DNA of 48,704 nt from Desulfovibrionales bacterium (GTDB lineage Bacteria; Desulfobacterota; Desulfovibrionia; Desulfovibrionales; Desulfonatronaceae). Under the pieces are notes generated by a model, which made no database searches, had not been told where the DNA came from, and worked only from the letters and a program-made list of their open reading frames with translations. The stretch is taken from assembly GCA_007693505.1 (NCBI GenBank), contig REDL01000062.1, positions 1 through 48,704 on the forward strand. The letters run 5' to 3'. Positions 24,287-33,500 of the stretch are shown here, one piece after another (within the stretch, counting starts at the first letter, position 1; every line of letters begins with the position of its first letter). Both the position numbers and the translations under genes were made by a program.

Positions 24287-26329
24287 CTAGAACTTCTCGA
24301 ACTCATCATCGCCCTTGTCCGGCCCCATGTCCAAGGCCAATCCCCGGCTTTTTGCCGATGACGTCGTGGAGACGGCAGCGGTCTTGCGCGGGGCAGAGGC
24401 GAACATGTTGCCTGCCTTGGCACCGCCGGTCGTCCGGGAGCGTGGCCCTGAACCCGACCCACTCATCCTGAAGAAGGCCATGGTGGCCTGAAGCTCCTCG
24501 GCTTGGCTGGACAATTCCTCGGATGTGGAGGCCATTTCCTCGGCAGCGGAGGCATTTTGCTGGACAACCTGGTCCAGTTGCTGAATGGCCTTGTTGATCT
24601 GCTCCACGCCGATGCTCTGCTCCCGGCTGGCCGCGTTGATTTCCTGAATCAGTTCAGCGGTACGCTGGATGTCCGGGACGATCTTCACGAGCATTTCCCC
24701 GGCCTGTTCAGCCACTTGCACGCTGGACTTGGACAACTCGCTGATTTCCGTGGCCGCGGACCCGCTACGCTCTGCCAGTTTGCGTACTTCAGCGGCCACG
24801 ACCGCGAAACCCTTGCCCGCGTCTCCGGCCCGGGCCGCCTCAATTGCCGCGTTCAAGGCCAACAGATTGGTCTGACGGGCGATTTCCTCAATGATGGAGA
24901 TCTTTTCCGCGATCTGCTTCATGGCTGTCACGGTCTGAGACACTGCCTCACCGCCTTCCTGGGCATCTTTGGCTGCCTGCAGGGCTATCTTTTCGGTCTG
25001 GGCCGCATTGTCCGCGTTCTGTTTGATGTTCGCGGTCATCTCTTCCATGCTCGAAGAAACCTCTTCCACCGAGGCCGCCTGCTCCGTGGCCCCCTGAGAC
25101 ATCTGCTCGGCCGAAGCTGATAGTTGCTCACTACCCGAAGCCACGTTCTCCGAAGCCGCCTTGACCTCACCCACTATCTCACGGAGCTTGGACTGCATGG
25201 TTTGCATGGCCTGACCCAGAATGCCGATTTCATCTTTCTGGTCAACATCCAGTCGAGCATCCAATTCGCCGCCGGAAAGCTCCTCGGAAAAGCGCACTCC
25301 CTTGCTTACGGGCAGAGTAATGGCCCGAGTCAGGAATACGGCAATGATGATTCCCAAAAACAAGGCAATACCAAGGCCAACCAGCATTACGAAAGAGGCC
25401 TGCCCAAGATTGGTCACGGCATCATTGGCGATTCGCTGGGTTTGATCCATACCCAATGCAGCGGTTTCCTGAGCCACGGCGAGGACTGCGTAACCGACCC
25501 GAGTCCGACGCTCGGCGATTTGATCCAAATCCCGCCAATTGGCCATCAAGGATGTCATGGCGTTCCGGTAGGCACCGGCCGCTTCCCGAATCGTGGCGAT
25601 CTGGCGCAAGTCGCCCTCTTGTCGCGTGGTGATGCGAATTGCGTCCAATGTTTGATCAATCTGCGGAAAACTGACCATGGCATCTTCGATTGCTGAAAGA
25701 TCTCGTTCGGCCTGGGCCCTCCAGGCACTGATCCGAACGGTATTGCCCAAGTCGATGACATTGTTGATCTGGGTGATCTTGTCCAACCGTTCCCGCAGGG
25801 CCACTTCCGTTGCCCCTTGCTGGATCTCCCGAATCATGGCCTCGTTTTGGGAATCCAAGAACGCCTCCGCTCCTTCGACGAATAAAGTGGCGCTCGTATC
25901 CATGGCCTGTCTATCAACATCCATGGCCTGAATTTTTGCAACGGTTTGCTCCACAAGGTCCGCGTATTCCTGCACACGATCCTGGGCCGCTCGTGCATTG
26001 TCGCGCAAAGCAGGCAAGTCTTGGCGCTCCGCAAGGCTCAAGGCGTTGCCAAGTTCCGCCTGCAATTCGGCCATTTCTCTTCGACCTTCATCAAGAAAAC
26101 TCCTTTGTTCGGTGAACCCGTAGCCCCGAATCGCATACATAACCTGCAACGCATTGCGCTCCACCTCATTGGCCACGGCCACTTCCGGCACGTAGGCCTC
26201 TGCCAAGCGCTCGGCGTCATTTTCGACGCTGTTCATGTTCCAAACAGCTATCCCCCCCAACAAACAAGAAATGAGAATCAAAACCCCAAAGCCCATGCCG
26301 ATTTTCAGCCCGAGTTTCATGTTTTTCAT
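24287..26329 (-). CDS. Methyl-accepting chemotaxis protein with helical periplasmic sensor
   Basis: A 680-residue receptor. TM1 is at about 8-30, a roughly 285-residue all-helical periplasmic domain (HBM-like arrangement) follows, TM2 is at about 316-338, and then HAMP. Signalling helices have the canonical tip [23 protein letters not shown] and end with EEMASTSEELSSQAEELQATMAFF. The extreme C-terminus EFEKF (676-680) fits the x-[HFYW]-x-x-[HFYW] pentapeptide that tethers CheR or CheB, yet neither enzyme is encoded here. GGAGGGAGTGTA precedes the start. It follows the receiver gene by 27 bases, so both are driven by the sigma-54 promoter candidate at 26829-26845. Confidence 0.9.
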   Translation of the reverse strand: MKNMKLGLKIGMGFGVLILISCLLGGIAVWNMNSVENDAERLAEAYVPEVAVANEVERNALQVMYAIRGYGFTEQRSFLDEGRREMAELQAELGNALSLAERQDLPALRDNARAAQDRVQEYADLVEQTVAKIQAMDVDRQAMDTSATLFVEGAEAFLDSQNEAMIREIQQGATEVALRERLDKITQINNVIDLGNTVRISAWRAQAERDLSAIEDAMVSFPQIDQTLDAIRITTRQEGDLRQIATIREAAGAYRNAMTSLMANWRDLDQIAERRTRVGYAVLAVAQETAALGMDQTQRIANDAVTNLGQASFVMLVGLGIALFLGIIIAVFLTRAITLPVSKGVRFSEELSGGELDARLDVDQKDEIGILGQAMQTMQSKLREIVGEVKAASENVASGSEQLSASAEQMSQGATEQAASVEEVSSSMEEMTANIKQNADNAAQTEKIALQAAKDAQEGGEAVSQTVTAMKQIAEKISIIEEIARQTNLLALNAAIEAARAGDAGKGFAVVAAEVRKLAERSGSAATEISELSKSSVQVAEQAGEMLVKIVPDIQRTAELIQEINAASREQSIGVEQINKAIQQLDQVVQQNASAAEEMASTSEELSSQAEELQATMAFFRMSGSGSGPRSRTTGGAKAGNMFASAPRKTAAVSTTSSAKSRGLALDMGPDKGDDEFEKF

Positions 26330-26356
26330 TACACTCCCTCCAATTCTTTTCAGTGG

Positions 26357-26752
26357 TTACGCGACCTCCGGCCCACGACCCAGTGTCCCGGCGACCTCCT
26401 GCAGCAGTTCCTCGGCTTCAAATGGTTTGTAGATGATTTTTGGACATTCGTCGGGTTGCCATAGCGCTGCTGACGCGTCATGGGCATACCCGGTCATGAC
26501 CATCACGTTCGGTCCAAATCCCTTGCGACGAATGGCAGCCAGCAACTCTGGGCCACCCATGTACGGCATCCGAAGATCGGTGATCACGAGATCGACCCCT
26601 TGTCCATGTCGCATGGCTTCGGTCATCACGGACAAGGCCTCAATCCCATGTCCAGCTTCCAGCACAGTGTAGCCGGCTCGCCGCAGCACAAGCCCGAGGG
26701 AAAAAAGGACCTCTTTTTCGTCGTCCACAATGAGAATTGTTTTCGGGGACAT
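26357..26752 (-). CDS. Single-domain response regulator
   Basis: A 131-residue receiver. Asp10/Asp11, phosphoacceptor Asp59 (LVITDLRMPYMGG) and the lysine in IIYKPFE are present, so it should be phosphorylatable. The start at 26752 follows GGTGGAG. The frame extends 47 codons upstream but that part overlaps the promoter candidate and does not resemble the family. It is the first gene of the minus-strand chemosensory operon. It may serve as a phosphate sink or an alternative CheY for this CheA (inference). Confidence 0.87.
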   Translation of the reverse strand: MSPKTILIVDDEKEVLFSLGLVLRRAGYTVLEAGHGIEALSVMTEAMRHGQGVDLVITDLRMPYMGGPELLAAIRRKGFGPNVMVMTGYAHDASAALWQPDECPKIIYKPFEAEELLQEVAGTLGRGPEVA

Positions 26753-26828
26753 TCTCCACCTGCCGGATGATTGCCTTTCGCCATTGTTCGACCCTGACCG
26801 ACCGACACACAGCGCCATGCCAGCCTTC

Positions 26829-26845
26829 AGCATTTGCCATGCCAG
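26829..26845 (-). promoter_or_regulatory. Candidate sigma-54 (-24/-12) promoter
   Basis: The minus strand reads CTGGCATGGCAAATGCT. It fits the YTGGCACGRNNNTTGCW consensus at nearly all positions, with exactly 10 bases between the GG and GC pairs. Transcription would start near 26818, giving a leader of about 66 bases before the receiver gene. A similar TTGGCACC...TTTGC upstream has 11 bases between the pairs and is not accepted. Confidence 0.6.
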
Positions 26846-26922
26846 AAAGCCTTTGCAATTCAACAACCTGGAATACAAGGAAATACGCCGCAAATACTGG
26901 TGCCAAGCATAAGGGAGGCGAG

Positions 26923-27037
26923 GTCAAGTCAGATTGACGGAGAGCATACGAGACAGGAAAAAGGAGAATGATTGCGGTAAAATAGGTTGGTGATGTCAAG
27001 TCGGCTTGACGGGTAATTTTCGTCAAGCTGGATTGAC
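26923..27037. promoter_or_regulatory. Three GTCAA-N6-TTGAC palindromes (candidate enhancer sites)
   Basis: Three perfect 16-base palindromic sites lie at 26923-26938, 26995-27010 and 27022-27037, with different central six bases (GTCAGA, GTCGGC, GCTGGA). They are centred about 112, 184 and 211 bases upstream of the predicted sigma-54 start. They lie between the NtrC-type regulator gene and the receiver/MCP operon. This is the usual layout for upstream activating sequences of an enhancer-binding protein, and the adjacent regulator is the natural candidate. Confidence 0.7.
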
Positions 27038-27077
27038 ACAGGTAAAGGAAGAAGTAGTAGTTATGTTGTCCCATTGT

Positions 27078-27097
27078 CCGGTGGTTGAAACCACCGG
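27078..27097. terminator. 20-bp palindrome after the NtrC-type gene, possible transcript-end hairpin
   Basis: CCGGTGGTT-GA-AACCACCGG is a perfect 9-bp inverted repeat located 39 bases beyond the regulator's stop codon (minus strand). No T run follows, so intrinsic termination is doubtful; it may stabilise the mRNA 3' end. Confidence 0.35.
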
Positions 27098-27135
27098 CTC
27101 TCCGATACATCCCTTCAGGTTTTTATTCCCGAGCC

Positions 27136-28557
27136 TCAACGCCGCTGATGCAGCCGCTGGTGCATGGCCTGTCGGGAAATGCCGAGCATTCGGGCGGCGG
27201 CGGCCTGATTGCCGCCGGAACGGCGCAGGGCTTCCTGGACCAGATCCTGAAGGGTCTGGTCCATGGTCGGCAGGGGATCGGGGAAGAGGATGTCCGTCCG
27301 CGACGTCGTATCCTGCACTGTTTTCATGGCCGGAGCATCACAGCGGGGAACGGGGCTCTTGACCAGGGTGGCCATGTTTTTTTCCAGCGCCTGAAGGCCG
27401 CCCTGAGCCATGGAGTTGAAGATAAGGGAGCGCAACTCCCGGACATTGCCGGGAAAGGGATGAAACAGCAAACGCTCAGCCAACGGGGAATCGATTTGCC
27501 CACACGGGATTTTCAAAGATTCGCAAGCCTGACGCAGATAATGCTCCGCCAAAAGCAAAATGTCCTGCCCACGCTCCCGCAGGGGAGGCAAATGCACGTG
27601 ATAGGTATTGACCCTGTAGAAAAGATCCCTGCGAAACAGCCCCTTGCTCTCGGCCGCTTCCAGATCCTGGTTGGTGGCCGCCACGATCCGCGCCCTGCTC
27701 CGGCGCGGCCTTTGCGCGCCCAAAGGAAGGTACTCCTGATCCTGGATCAACTTGAGCAGCTTGACCTGCGAGACAAGGGACAAATCGCCGATCTCGTCCA
27801 GAAACAGCGTCCCGTCCGCGGCCTGCTCCACCATGCCCTGCCGATCCTGTCTGGCATCGGTGAACGCCCCCTTGACGTGACCGAACAGCGTGTCCGCGAA
27901 CATATTGTCGTCCAGCCCAGCCACGTTCACCGCGACGAACGGCTCGCCACGCCCACTGAGCCGGTGCAGGGCCATGGCCATGAGATCCTTGCCCGTCCCG
28001 GTCTCTCCGGTGATCAGCACCGGCTCGGCGGTGGGCGCAATCACTTCCATGTACCGAAAGATGGCCTGCATCCGACGATTTTCGGCGATGATCCCGCTGA
28101 AGGCCTCGGGTTGGTCCAGGCGCTCCGAAAGGAGTTTGTCGCGCAGGTGCATGTTCTGGCGCAGCAGCCCGGCATGATCCAGGGCGCGACGCACCGTGGC
28201 CAGGAGCAAGGCCTGTTCCACCGGCTTGACCAGGTAATCGAAAGCTCCGGCCTTCATGCAGCGGACGGCCGGCCCGGTTTCGTCCACGCCGGTGACCACC
28301 ACCACGGGAACATGGGGGGCCTCGGACCGGAAACGTTCCAGGATCGCTTCCCCATGTACCCTGCCAGGCATGAACAAGTCCAACAACAGCAGGGCACACT
28401 GGACATCCGGCAACCGATCCAGCACGGCCTGGCCGTCAGTGAAGGCTTCCACGTTCCCGTAACCGGCCGCGTGCAGGGTCATGCACAGGCTGTCCAGGAG
28501 CGGCTTTTCGTCATCCACGAGAAATATCGGCCATACGGATTCGATGTTCGTTTTCAT
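27136..28557 (-). CDS. NtrC-family sigma-54-dependent response regulator
   Basis: A 473-residue enhancer-binding protein. The receiver has Asp60 (LLLLDLFMPG) and the lysine in YLVKPVE. The AAA+ domain has Walker A GETGTGKD (184-191), the sigma-54 contact loop GAFTDA (230-235), Walker B LFLDEIGD and the arginine-finger region. A Fis-type helix-turn-helix ends the protein (GGNQAAAARMLGISRQAMHQRL). It overlaps its kinase by 4 bases (28554-28557). The palindromes and sigma-54 promoter just downstream indicate that it activates the chemosensory operon beginning at 26752. Confidence 0.93.
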   Translation of the reverse strand: MKTNIESVWPIFLVDDEKPLLDSLCMTLHAAGYGNVEAFTDGQAVLDRLPDVQCALLLLDLFMPGRVHGEAILERFRSEAPHVPVVVVTGVDETGPAVRCMKAGAFDYLVKPVEQALLLATVRRALDHAGLLRQNMHLRDKLLSERLDQPEAFSGIIAENRRMQAIFRYMEVIAPTAEPVLITGETGTGKDLMAMALHRLSGRGEPFVAVNVAGLDDNMFADTLFGHVKGAFTDARQDRQGMVEQAADGTLFLDEIGDLSLVSQVKLLKLIQDQEYLPLGAQRPRRSRARIVAATNQDLEAAESKGLFRRDLFYRVNTYHVHLPPLRERGQDILLLAEHYLRQACESLKIPCGQIDSPLAERLLFHPFPGNVRELRSLIFNSMAQGGLQALEKNMATLVKSPVPRCDAPAMKTVQDTTSRTDILFPDPLPTMDQTLQDLVQEALRRSGGNQAAAARMLGISRQAMHQRLHQRR

Positions 28558-30608
28558 GATGCTGCCTTGAGAAAAATCGTCACCGTGGTTCCCAGGCCCG
28601 GCGCGGAGTCGAAGTCCATCCGCCCTTGATGGCTCTGGATGATGGACGACGTGATGGACAAGCCCAGGCCGGTGCCGCCGATATCATGCCGAGTGCTGAA
28701 GAACGGATCGCAGATCTGCTCGAGATGTTCCGAAGCGATTCCTTCTCCTTCATCAGTGATGCGTAAAACCACGGATCCCTCACCCGGATCGGAATAAATT
28801 TCCAGGACAATCCGGCGATCCTTGTCCGGTAGGGCTTGGCAGGCGTTGATCAGCAGATTGACGACGACCTGAACCAGTTTTTGAAAATCGCCCCGTACCG
28901 GGGGAATATCCGAATCAAGACGCATCTCGAACCGAGTGGTATGCTCGTCGATGGTCTTGCGGAGCATGGTCAAGGCCGCTTCAACAACCTGATTGAGCTG
29001 CACTTCCCTGTTCAGGTTCAGTGGGGTTTGCCGGGCGAAACTCTTCAATTCGGCGACAATCCGCTTGATTCGCTTGCTGCCTTCATGGATGCCCGAGAAC
29101 AGCCTGGCCACATTGTCGCGCATCCGCGGGTAGGGTATTCCGGCCAGCATGAATTCCGAATGCCCGGCATGATGCGCCTCCAGGACCGGCAGGGAGTCTG
29201 CCCATACCTCTTCCAACAGCGGGGCGTTCAGAATGATGAAGTTGTTGGGGTTGTTCACCTCGTGGGCCACACCGGCCACCAGGGTACCCAGCGCGGTCAT
29301 CTTGGCAGCCTGGACCAGTTGTTCCTGCTGGACCTTCTCGCGCATCTGAGCCTGCTTGCGCTCGGTGATGTCCTTGGCAAAGCCGATGGTTCCAGCGATG
29401 TTTCCGTTTCGATCACGGTAGGCCAGTTTATCCGTCACGATCCAGCCCAGCTTACCCGTGGTGCCGACGTACTGTTCCTCGATTCCGATCTTGTTCCGGC
29501 CTGATTGCAACACCTCCTGGTCGTCCAGGACGTACTTCTGCGCGATTTTCGGTGGAAAAATATCATCGTCAACCTTGCCGATGATCCGCTGCGGCTCCAT
29601 GTCCACGGCTTGGCAAAACGCCTTGTTGACCTGCAAATACCTTCCATCGCCGTCTTTTTGCCAGATAAGGGCCGGGGCCGTGTCGAAAATCAGGTTCAAA
29701 TGCTGCTTGGTTGCCAGCAGTTCGGTTTTTTCCCGCTCCAGGTCCTGGAACAACAGTTCAAAGGGACGCGTTACCCCGGAACGGATCAAAGCCAGGTAAA
29801 CGCACATATACGCAATGATTTTCAAAAAATGATCGATAAAATTGGAATGCACCTCGGCACGCACGAAAAAAAGAAGCAGGGCTTCGGCGGCCAGAGAAGC
29901 GATCATGGCCAGGCAAATCAACTGAAAAAAACTGACATCAAGCCGGCTGCGACGGCGAAAAAGCACCACTAGGCCGGTCAGAAGGCCCAGACAGATGACA
30001 ACCCCACTCCAGGCACTGAAAGGTGTCCATCCACCTCCTGGAACATAAACCGTTGGGAAAACTTGCCAATACAGTATGAAGGCCAAAAGGGACAACGCCA
30101 ATCCAGCCCAGAAAGCCAGACCGATGAAGGGGCGCAAACTTCTCCCCAAGAACAGCGCGAACAGCAGCATGGCCAGCCCTTCGATGAATCGGCTGGCGAG
30201 CAAAAGCTGACTGGAAAGGTCCGCGCGCGGCGCGTCAAAAAAAAGGTCTGGCCGCAGCAAGGCCAAAACGTGCAGGAGGTCGATAAAGCCGATGAACAAA
30301 AAAGCCGACCCCAAAAGGAGCAAGGCGTCATTGTTGACGAAGCGCCGAGCGCTCCAGACCAACATAAACACGGCCCAGGCCAGGGCGATGGAAAAGACTT
30401 CCGCCATGCCATGAAAAAGCGTGGCGTTGTACCTGCTGACGATGAACAAAAGTCCAAGAACTGAACATCCAAGAATGTACCAAAGATATTCGGAAAATCG
30501 GCACTCTGTCCCGGCCTTCTTGGAGGACAACGAGCACCCTAGACATGCCGATACCGAGGCGTCTCCATGGTCCCGTTGCTCCTGACAACGCGGCAAATCA
30601 TTGGCCAT
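28554..30608 (-). CDS. MASE3-PAS sensor histidine kinase
   Basis: A 684-residue kinase. Residues about 38-275 hold seven or eight membrane helices of the MASE3 sensor type (for example SEYLWYILGCSVLGLLFIV, AFLFIGFIDLLHVLALL). A PAS domain (about 315-430) has DTAPALIWQKDGDGRYLQVN read as separate parts and the PAC segment GTIGFAKDITERKQ. The DHp box VAGVAHEVNNPNNF has His449. The ATPase domain has NLLINACQAL, DEGEGI and GTGLGLSI. It pairs with the overlapping NtrC-type regulator. Its start overlaps the nadD 3' end by 11 bases. The signal sensed by MASE3 is not known. It probably switches the sigma-54 chemosensory operon (inference). Confidence 0.9.
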   Translation of the reverse strand: MANDLPRCQEQRDHGDASVSACLGCSLSSKKAGTECRFSEYLWYILGCSVLGLLFIVSRYNATLFHGMAEVFSIALAWAVFMLVWSARRFVNNDALLLLGSAFLFIGFIDLLHVLALLRPDLFFDAPRADLSSQLLLASRFIEGLAMLLFALFLGRSLRPFIGLAFWAGLALSLLAFILYWQVFPTVYVPGGGWTPFSAWSGVVICLGLLTGLVVLFRRRSRLDVSFFQLICLAMIASLAAEALLLFFVRAEVHSNFIDHFLKIIAYMCVYLALIRSGVTRPFELLFQDLEREKTELLATKQHLNLIFDTAPALIWQKDGDGRYLQVNKAFCQAVDMEPQRIIGKVDDDIFPPKIAQKYVLDDQEVLQSGRNKIGIEEQYVGTTGKLGWIVTDKLAYRDRNGNIAGTIGFAKDITERKQAQMREKVQQEQLVQAAKMTALGTLVAGVAHEVNNPNNFIILNAPLLEEVWADSLPVLEAHHAGHSEFMLAGIPYPRMRDNVARLFSGIHEGSKRIKRIVAELKSFARQTPLNLNREVQLNQVVEAALTMLRKTIDEHTTRFEMRLDSDIPPVRGDFQKLVQVVVNLLINACQALPDKDRRIVLEIYSDPGEGSVVLRITDEGEGIASEHLEQICDPFFSTRHDIGGTGLGLSITSSIIQSHQGRMDFDSAPGLGTTVTIFLKAAS

Positions 30609-31356
30609 GGACAGAGCCTCTTCTCAACGGGTCCGGCTTGAGACCCTCGGCAGCGCTGAAATCACGCCTGGTTCCTCGCGTTATCCAATACCGGTCCACC
30701 AGGCCTTGCTTCCGGGTCAATTCGGCCAGGACCGCTTCCGGAGCAAGAAATCGCAGGTTTCGGCTCTTGCGCCAATATTCCCGGATCATGGTCGAACTGA
30801 TGTTCACGAACGGTGGCTGAATCAACAGGATCGACCGCGCATCGCCCTCCAGAGACCACTCCCAGATCCGTCTCCACCCCCGCTCACGCAAAATTGGTTC
30901 ACCGCTTCGAGGCCAGTGATCTCGAACAAAGTCCCGCGTCGCCTCCAGACCCATGTCCTGCCGGGAAACGGCCACGAAGTGGGCCTTGCGGGTCAGGGCC
31001 AAGCCATTTTTCCAGGACGGCAGGGTCAGCAAGTCCGGGACACCGAGTAAAAAAAAGAGCCGGCTTCCGGGTAGCACCCGCGCCAGCTCTTCCAGCGTAT
31101 CCCCAGTGTATGACGGGCCGGGTCGCCCCCCTTCGATCAGCGAGCAATTAAGGCCGGGAAGCCCATGTAGGGCTGTTTGCACCAGACGGCATCGCAGACC
31201 AAAGGGCAACAGCTCCCGCTGTCCCTTATGCGGCGGGAATGCGGCCGGAACCAACTCCACTCGCTCCAGCTCCAGAATTTCCCGGGCTTCCACGGCCAAA
31301 CGCAAATGGCCATGGTGCACGGGGTTGAAGCACCCGCCAAAGACACCAACCTTCAT
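30598..31356 (-). CDS. nadD: Nicotinate-nucleotide adenylyltransferase
   Basis: A 252-residue enzyme of NAD synthesis that adenylates nicotinate mononucleotide in the cytoplasm. The nucleotidyltransferase motif GGCFNPVHHGHL is at the N-terminus and ISSTMIREYW (the ISSTxIR motif) near 195. It is longer than most NadD (about 200-215 residues), with about 30 extra residues at the C-terminus that run over the kinase start. That makes it the head of, or a fusion of convenience with, the signalling block. proA lies upstream in the same orientation after a 181-base gap, as nadD and proA often do. Confidence 0.93.
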   Translation of the reverse strand: MKVGVFGGCFNPVHHGHLRLAVEAREILELERVELVPAAFPPHKGQRELLPFGLRCRLVQTALHGLPGLNCSLIEGGRPGPSYTGDTLEELARVLPGSRLFFLLGVPDLLTLPSWKNGLALTRKAHFVAVSRQDMGLEATRDFVRDHWPRSGEPILRERGWRRIWEWSLEGDARSILLIQPPFVNISSTMIREYWRKSRNLRFLAPEAVLAELTRKQGLVDRYWITRGTRRDFSAAEGLKPDPLRRGSVHGQ

Positions 31357-31537
31357 ACAACCGTCATCTTAAACTGCGTGTTAAAAGCCCTTATCCATCA
31401 AGTCCGTTGAAAAACCCCAATTGCAAGGAGAAAAAAAGTTCAATACTAAAGCATGGTTATCCATATGTGAGAGTTTGAACTTCCTCGAGCGACGCAGCCA
31501 TTGGGAGTTTTTAAACACTGTCTGGGACTTTTCTGGC

Positions 31538-32809
31538 TCATTCCCGGATCTGGCCCTGGCCAAGACCAACGAACTTCACCCCGGTCAGTTCCCGGACGCC
31601 CATGGGGCCATAGGCATGCAACTTGGATGTACTGATCCCGATTTCCGCGCCCAGGCCCAGCTGGCCACCGTCATTGAACCGGGTGGAAGCGTTGACCAGG
31701 ACCAGGGAAGCGTCGGCCTCACGCAGAAAGCGCATGGCTCGATCGTGGTCTCTGGTGAGAATGGCCTCGGTATGGTTGGAACCGTAGAGAGCGATATGCT
31801 CCAGGGCCTGGTCCATGTCCCGGACCACACGCACGGCCAGAGTCAGAGCCAAAAATTCTCGGCCCCAATCACCCTCATCTGCCGTATCGGCATCGGCCTT
31901 GGATTGCAGCAGAGGCAGGCTTTCCGGGCAGGCCTTGAAGCGCACTTCCGCGGCACCCAGCCGTTCCGCCACCTTGGGCAGAAACATCGAGGCCACGTCC
32001 TTGTGGACCAGCAGGCACTCCAAGGCGTTGCACACCCCGCACCGCTGCACCTTGGAATTGAAAACGATATCCAGGGCCTTGTCCAGGTCCGCATTCTGAT
32101 CCACATAGATGTGGCAAACCCCTTTGTAGTGCTTGAGCACGGGCATGGTGGCCTGGTCGGCCACGGCCCGGATCAGGGATTCACCACCGCGGGGGATAAC
32201 CACGTCGATCAACTCGTCCAGCTTCAGCAAATACCCCACCGCTTCCCTGTCCGTGACCGGCACCAATTGGACGGCGGCCTCGGGAAGTTCCGCGTTCCGC
32301 AACGCCTCGGTGATCAGGTTGGCCAGGGACTGGTTGGAATGAAACGCCTCGGATCCGCCCCGCAGGATGGCCGCATTGCCGGCCTTGAGGGTCAGGATGG
32401 CGGCCTCGATGGTCACGTTGGGTCGGGATTCGTAGATCATCATCACCACCCCCAAGGGTACGCGCATCCGCCCGATGCGCAGCCCGTTGGGCCGCTGCCA
32501 CATGGTTTCGATCTCGCCCACAGGATCGGTCTGGGCCATGACCTCCAGGCAAGCCTGAGCCATGGACTCCATGGTCGCCTCGGTCATCCGCAGGCGATCC
32601 ACTCTGGCCGCGTCCAGCCCGGAAGCCAGGGCAGCGTCCACATCGCGCTGGTTGGCCTTCAACACCTGTCCTGCCCGGTCCCGCAGCAACTTGGCCAAAT
32701 CCCGCAGGAAATTGTTCTTGCACCGGCCTTCTGCCTTGGCCAGTTCCTTGGCCGCCCTGGCGGACTCCTCGGCCATTTTGCCCATCAGGGCCTGAAGCTC
32801 TTTCGTCAT
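31538..32809 (-). CDS. proA: Gamma-glutamyl phosphate reductase
   Basis: A 423-residue enzyme reducing gamma-glutamyl phosphate to glutamate semialdehyde with NADPH (proline pathway). The family core PLGVVMMIYESRPNVT, the catalytic Cys260 in GVCNALE, and IPRGGESLI are present. Its length is typical. The start at 32809 is preferred (GGAGAACGTC upstream); the frame extends 95 codons further but that part is antisense to the next gene and has no site. It is divergent from the flavoprotein gene at 32935, with both promoters in 32810-32934. Confidence 0.95.
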   Translation of the reverse strand: MTKELQALMGKMAEESARAAKELAKAEGRCKNNFLRDLAKLLRDRAGQVLKANQRDVDAALASGLDAARVDRLRMTEATMESMAQACLEVMAQTDPVGEIETMWQRPNGLRIGRMRVPLGVVMMIYESRPNVTIEAAILTLKAGNAAILRGGSEAFHSNQSLANLITEALRNAELPEAAVQLVPVTDREAVGYLLKLDELIDVVIPRGGESLIRAVADQATMPVLKHYKGVCHIYVDQNADLDKALDIVFNSKVQRCGVCNALECLLVHKDVASMFLPKVAERLGAAEVRFKACPESLPLLQSKADADTADEGDWGREFLALTLAVRVVRDMDQALEHIALYGSNHTEAILTRDHDRAMRFLREADASLVLVNASTRFNDGGQLGLGAEIGISTSKLHAYGPMGVRELTGVKFVGLGQGQIRE

Positions 32810-32934
32810 GACGTTCTCCACTCGACTCGACAACTCCAACGTCAGTCGGTACGTGTTCAGCGATTCGAAAGTCGACCCCCGTATAACCGGCCAACTCAAC
32901 CAGCACATCCTGATCAAAGCCAAAGGACCTCGCC

Positions 32935-33381
32935 ATGCACGACGCCATCCGTGACCTGATCCAAGGCCAGACCATCTGCGTACTGGCCACCTCTCAAGAC
33001 AACACCCCGCACACTTCCCTGATGGGCTACGTCCCGTCCGAGGATTGCTCAACCTTTTTTTTGGCCACCTACCGCAACACCCACAAGTTCGCAAACCTGC
33101 AGGCCAACCCCAATGTCAGCCTGCTTGTGGATAACCGCACCCCCCATACAGGTTCCCAGCGCCTGGAGACCATGGCCCTGACCGTGCACGGCCGGGTCGA
33201 AATCCTTCAAGACCCGGAAGCATGCCAGAGAGCGGCCGAACGGCTACGTAGCCATCTGCCGCACCTTCAGGAGTTTCTGGCTGGAAAGGATATCGCTTTC
33301 ATCGCCGTCCATGCAAAGGATTTCCTGTTGCTGCACGGCCCCACCGAAGCGATCTTCGAAACGGCTAAGCCTCAGTATTGA
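32935..33381 (+). CDS. Pyridoxamine 5'-phosphate oxidase-like flavoprotein
   Basis: A 148-residue split-barrel protein: ICVLATSQDNTPHTSLMGYV forms the first strands, and THKFANLQANPNVSLLVDNR the FMN-proximal region, followed by GRVEILQD. This family binds FMN (sometimes F420 or heme) and covers many small reductases, so the substrate cannot be named. AAGGA sits about 8 bases upstream. It stands alone on its strand, divergent from proA. Nothing further is seen until the cheW remnant on the other strand. Confidence 0.8.
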   Translation: MHDAIRDLIQGQTICVLATSQDNTPHTSLMGYVPSEDCSTFFLATYRNTHKFANLQANPNVSLLVDNRTPHTGSQRLETMALTVHGRVEILQDPEACQRAAERLRSHLPHLQEFLAGKDIAFIAVHAKDFLLLHGPTEAIFETAKPQY

Positions 33382-33500
33382 GCATCATTCCGGCTCCCCT
33401 CTGTCCACCCCAGGCCTCCTCAAAGTCCGAGGCATCCGCCCCTCAAGGAGAGTGCACTCTCGCCCGGAAAAAGCAGTGGGGACAGACGAGCCATACTGCC

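Noticed and set aside
26890-26910. TTGGCACCAGTATTTGC on the minus strand as a sigma-54 promoter
   Set aside because: There are 11 bases between the GG and GC elements; sigma-54 is strict about 10. The site at 26829-26845 has the right spacing.
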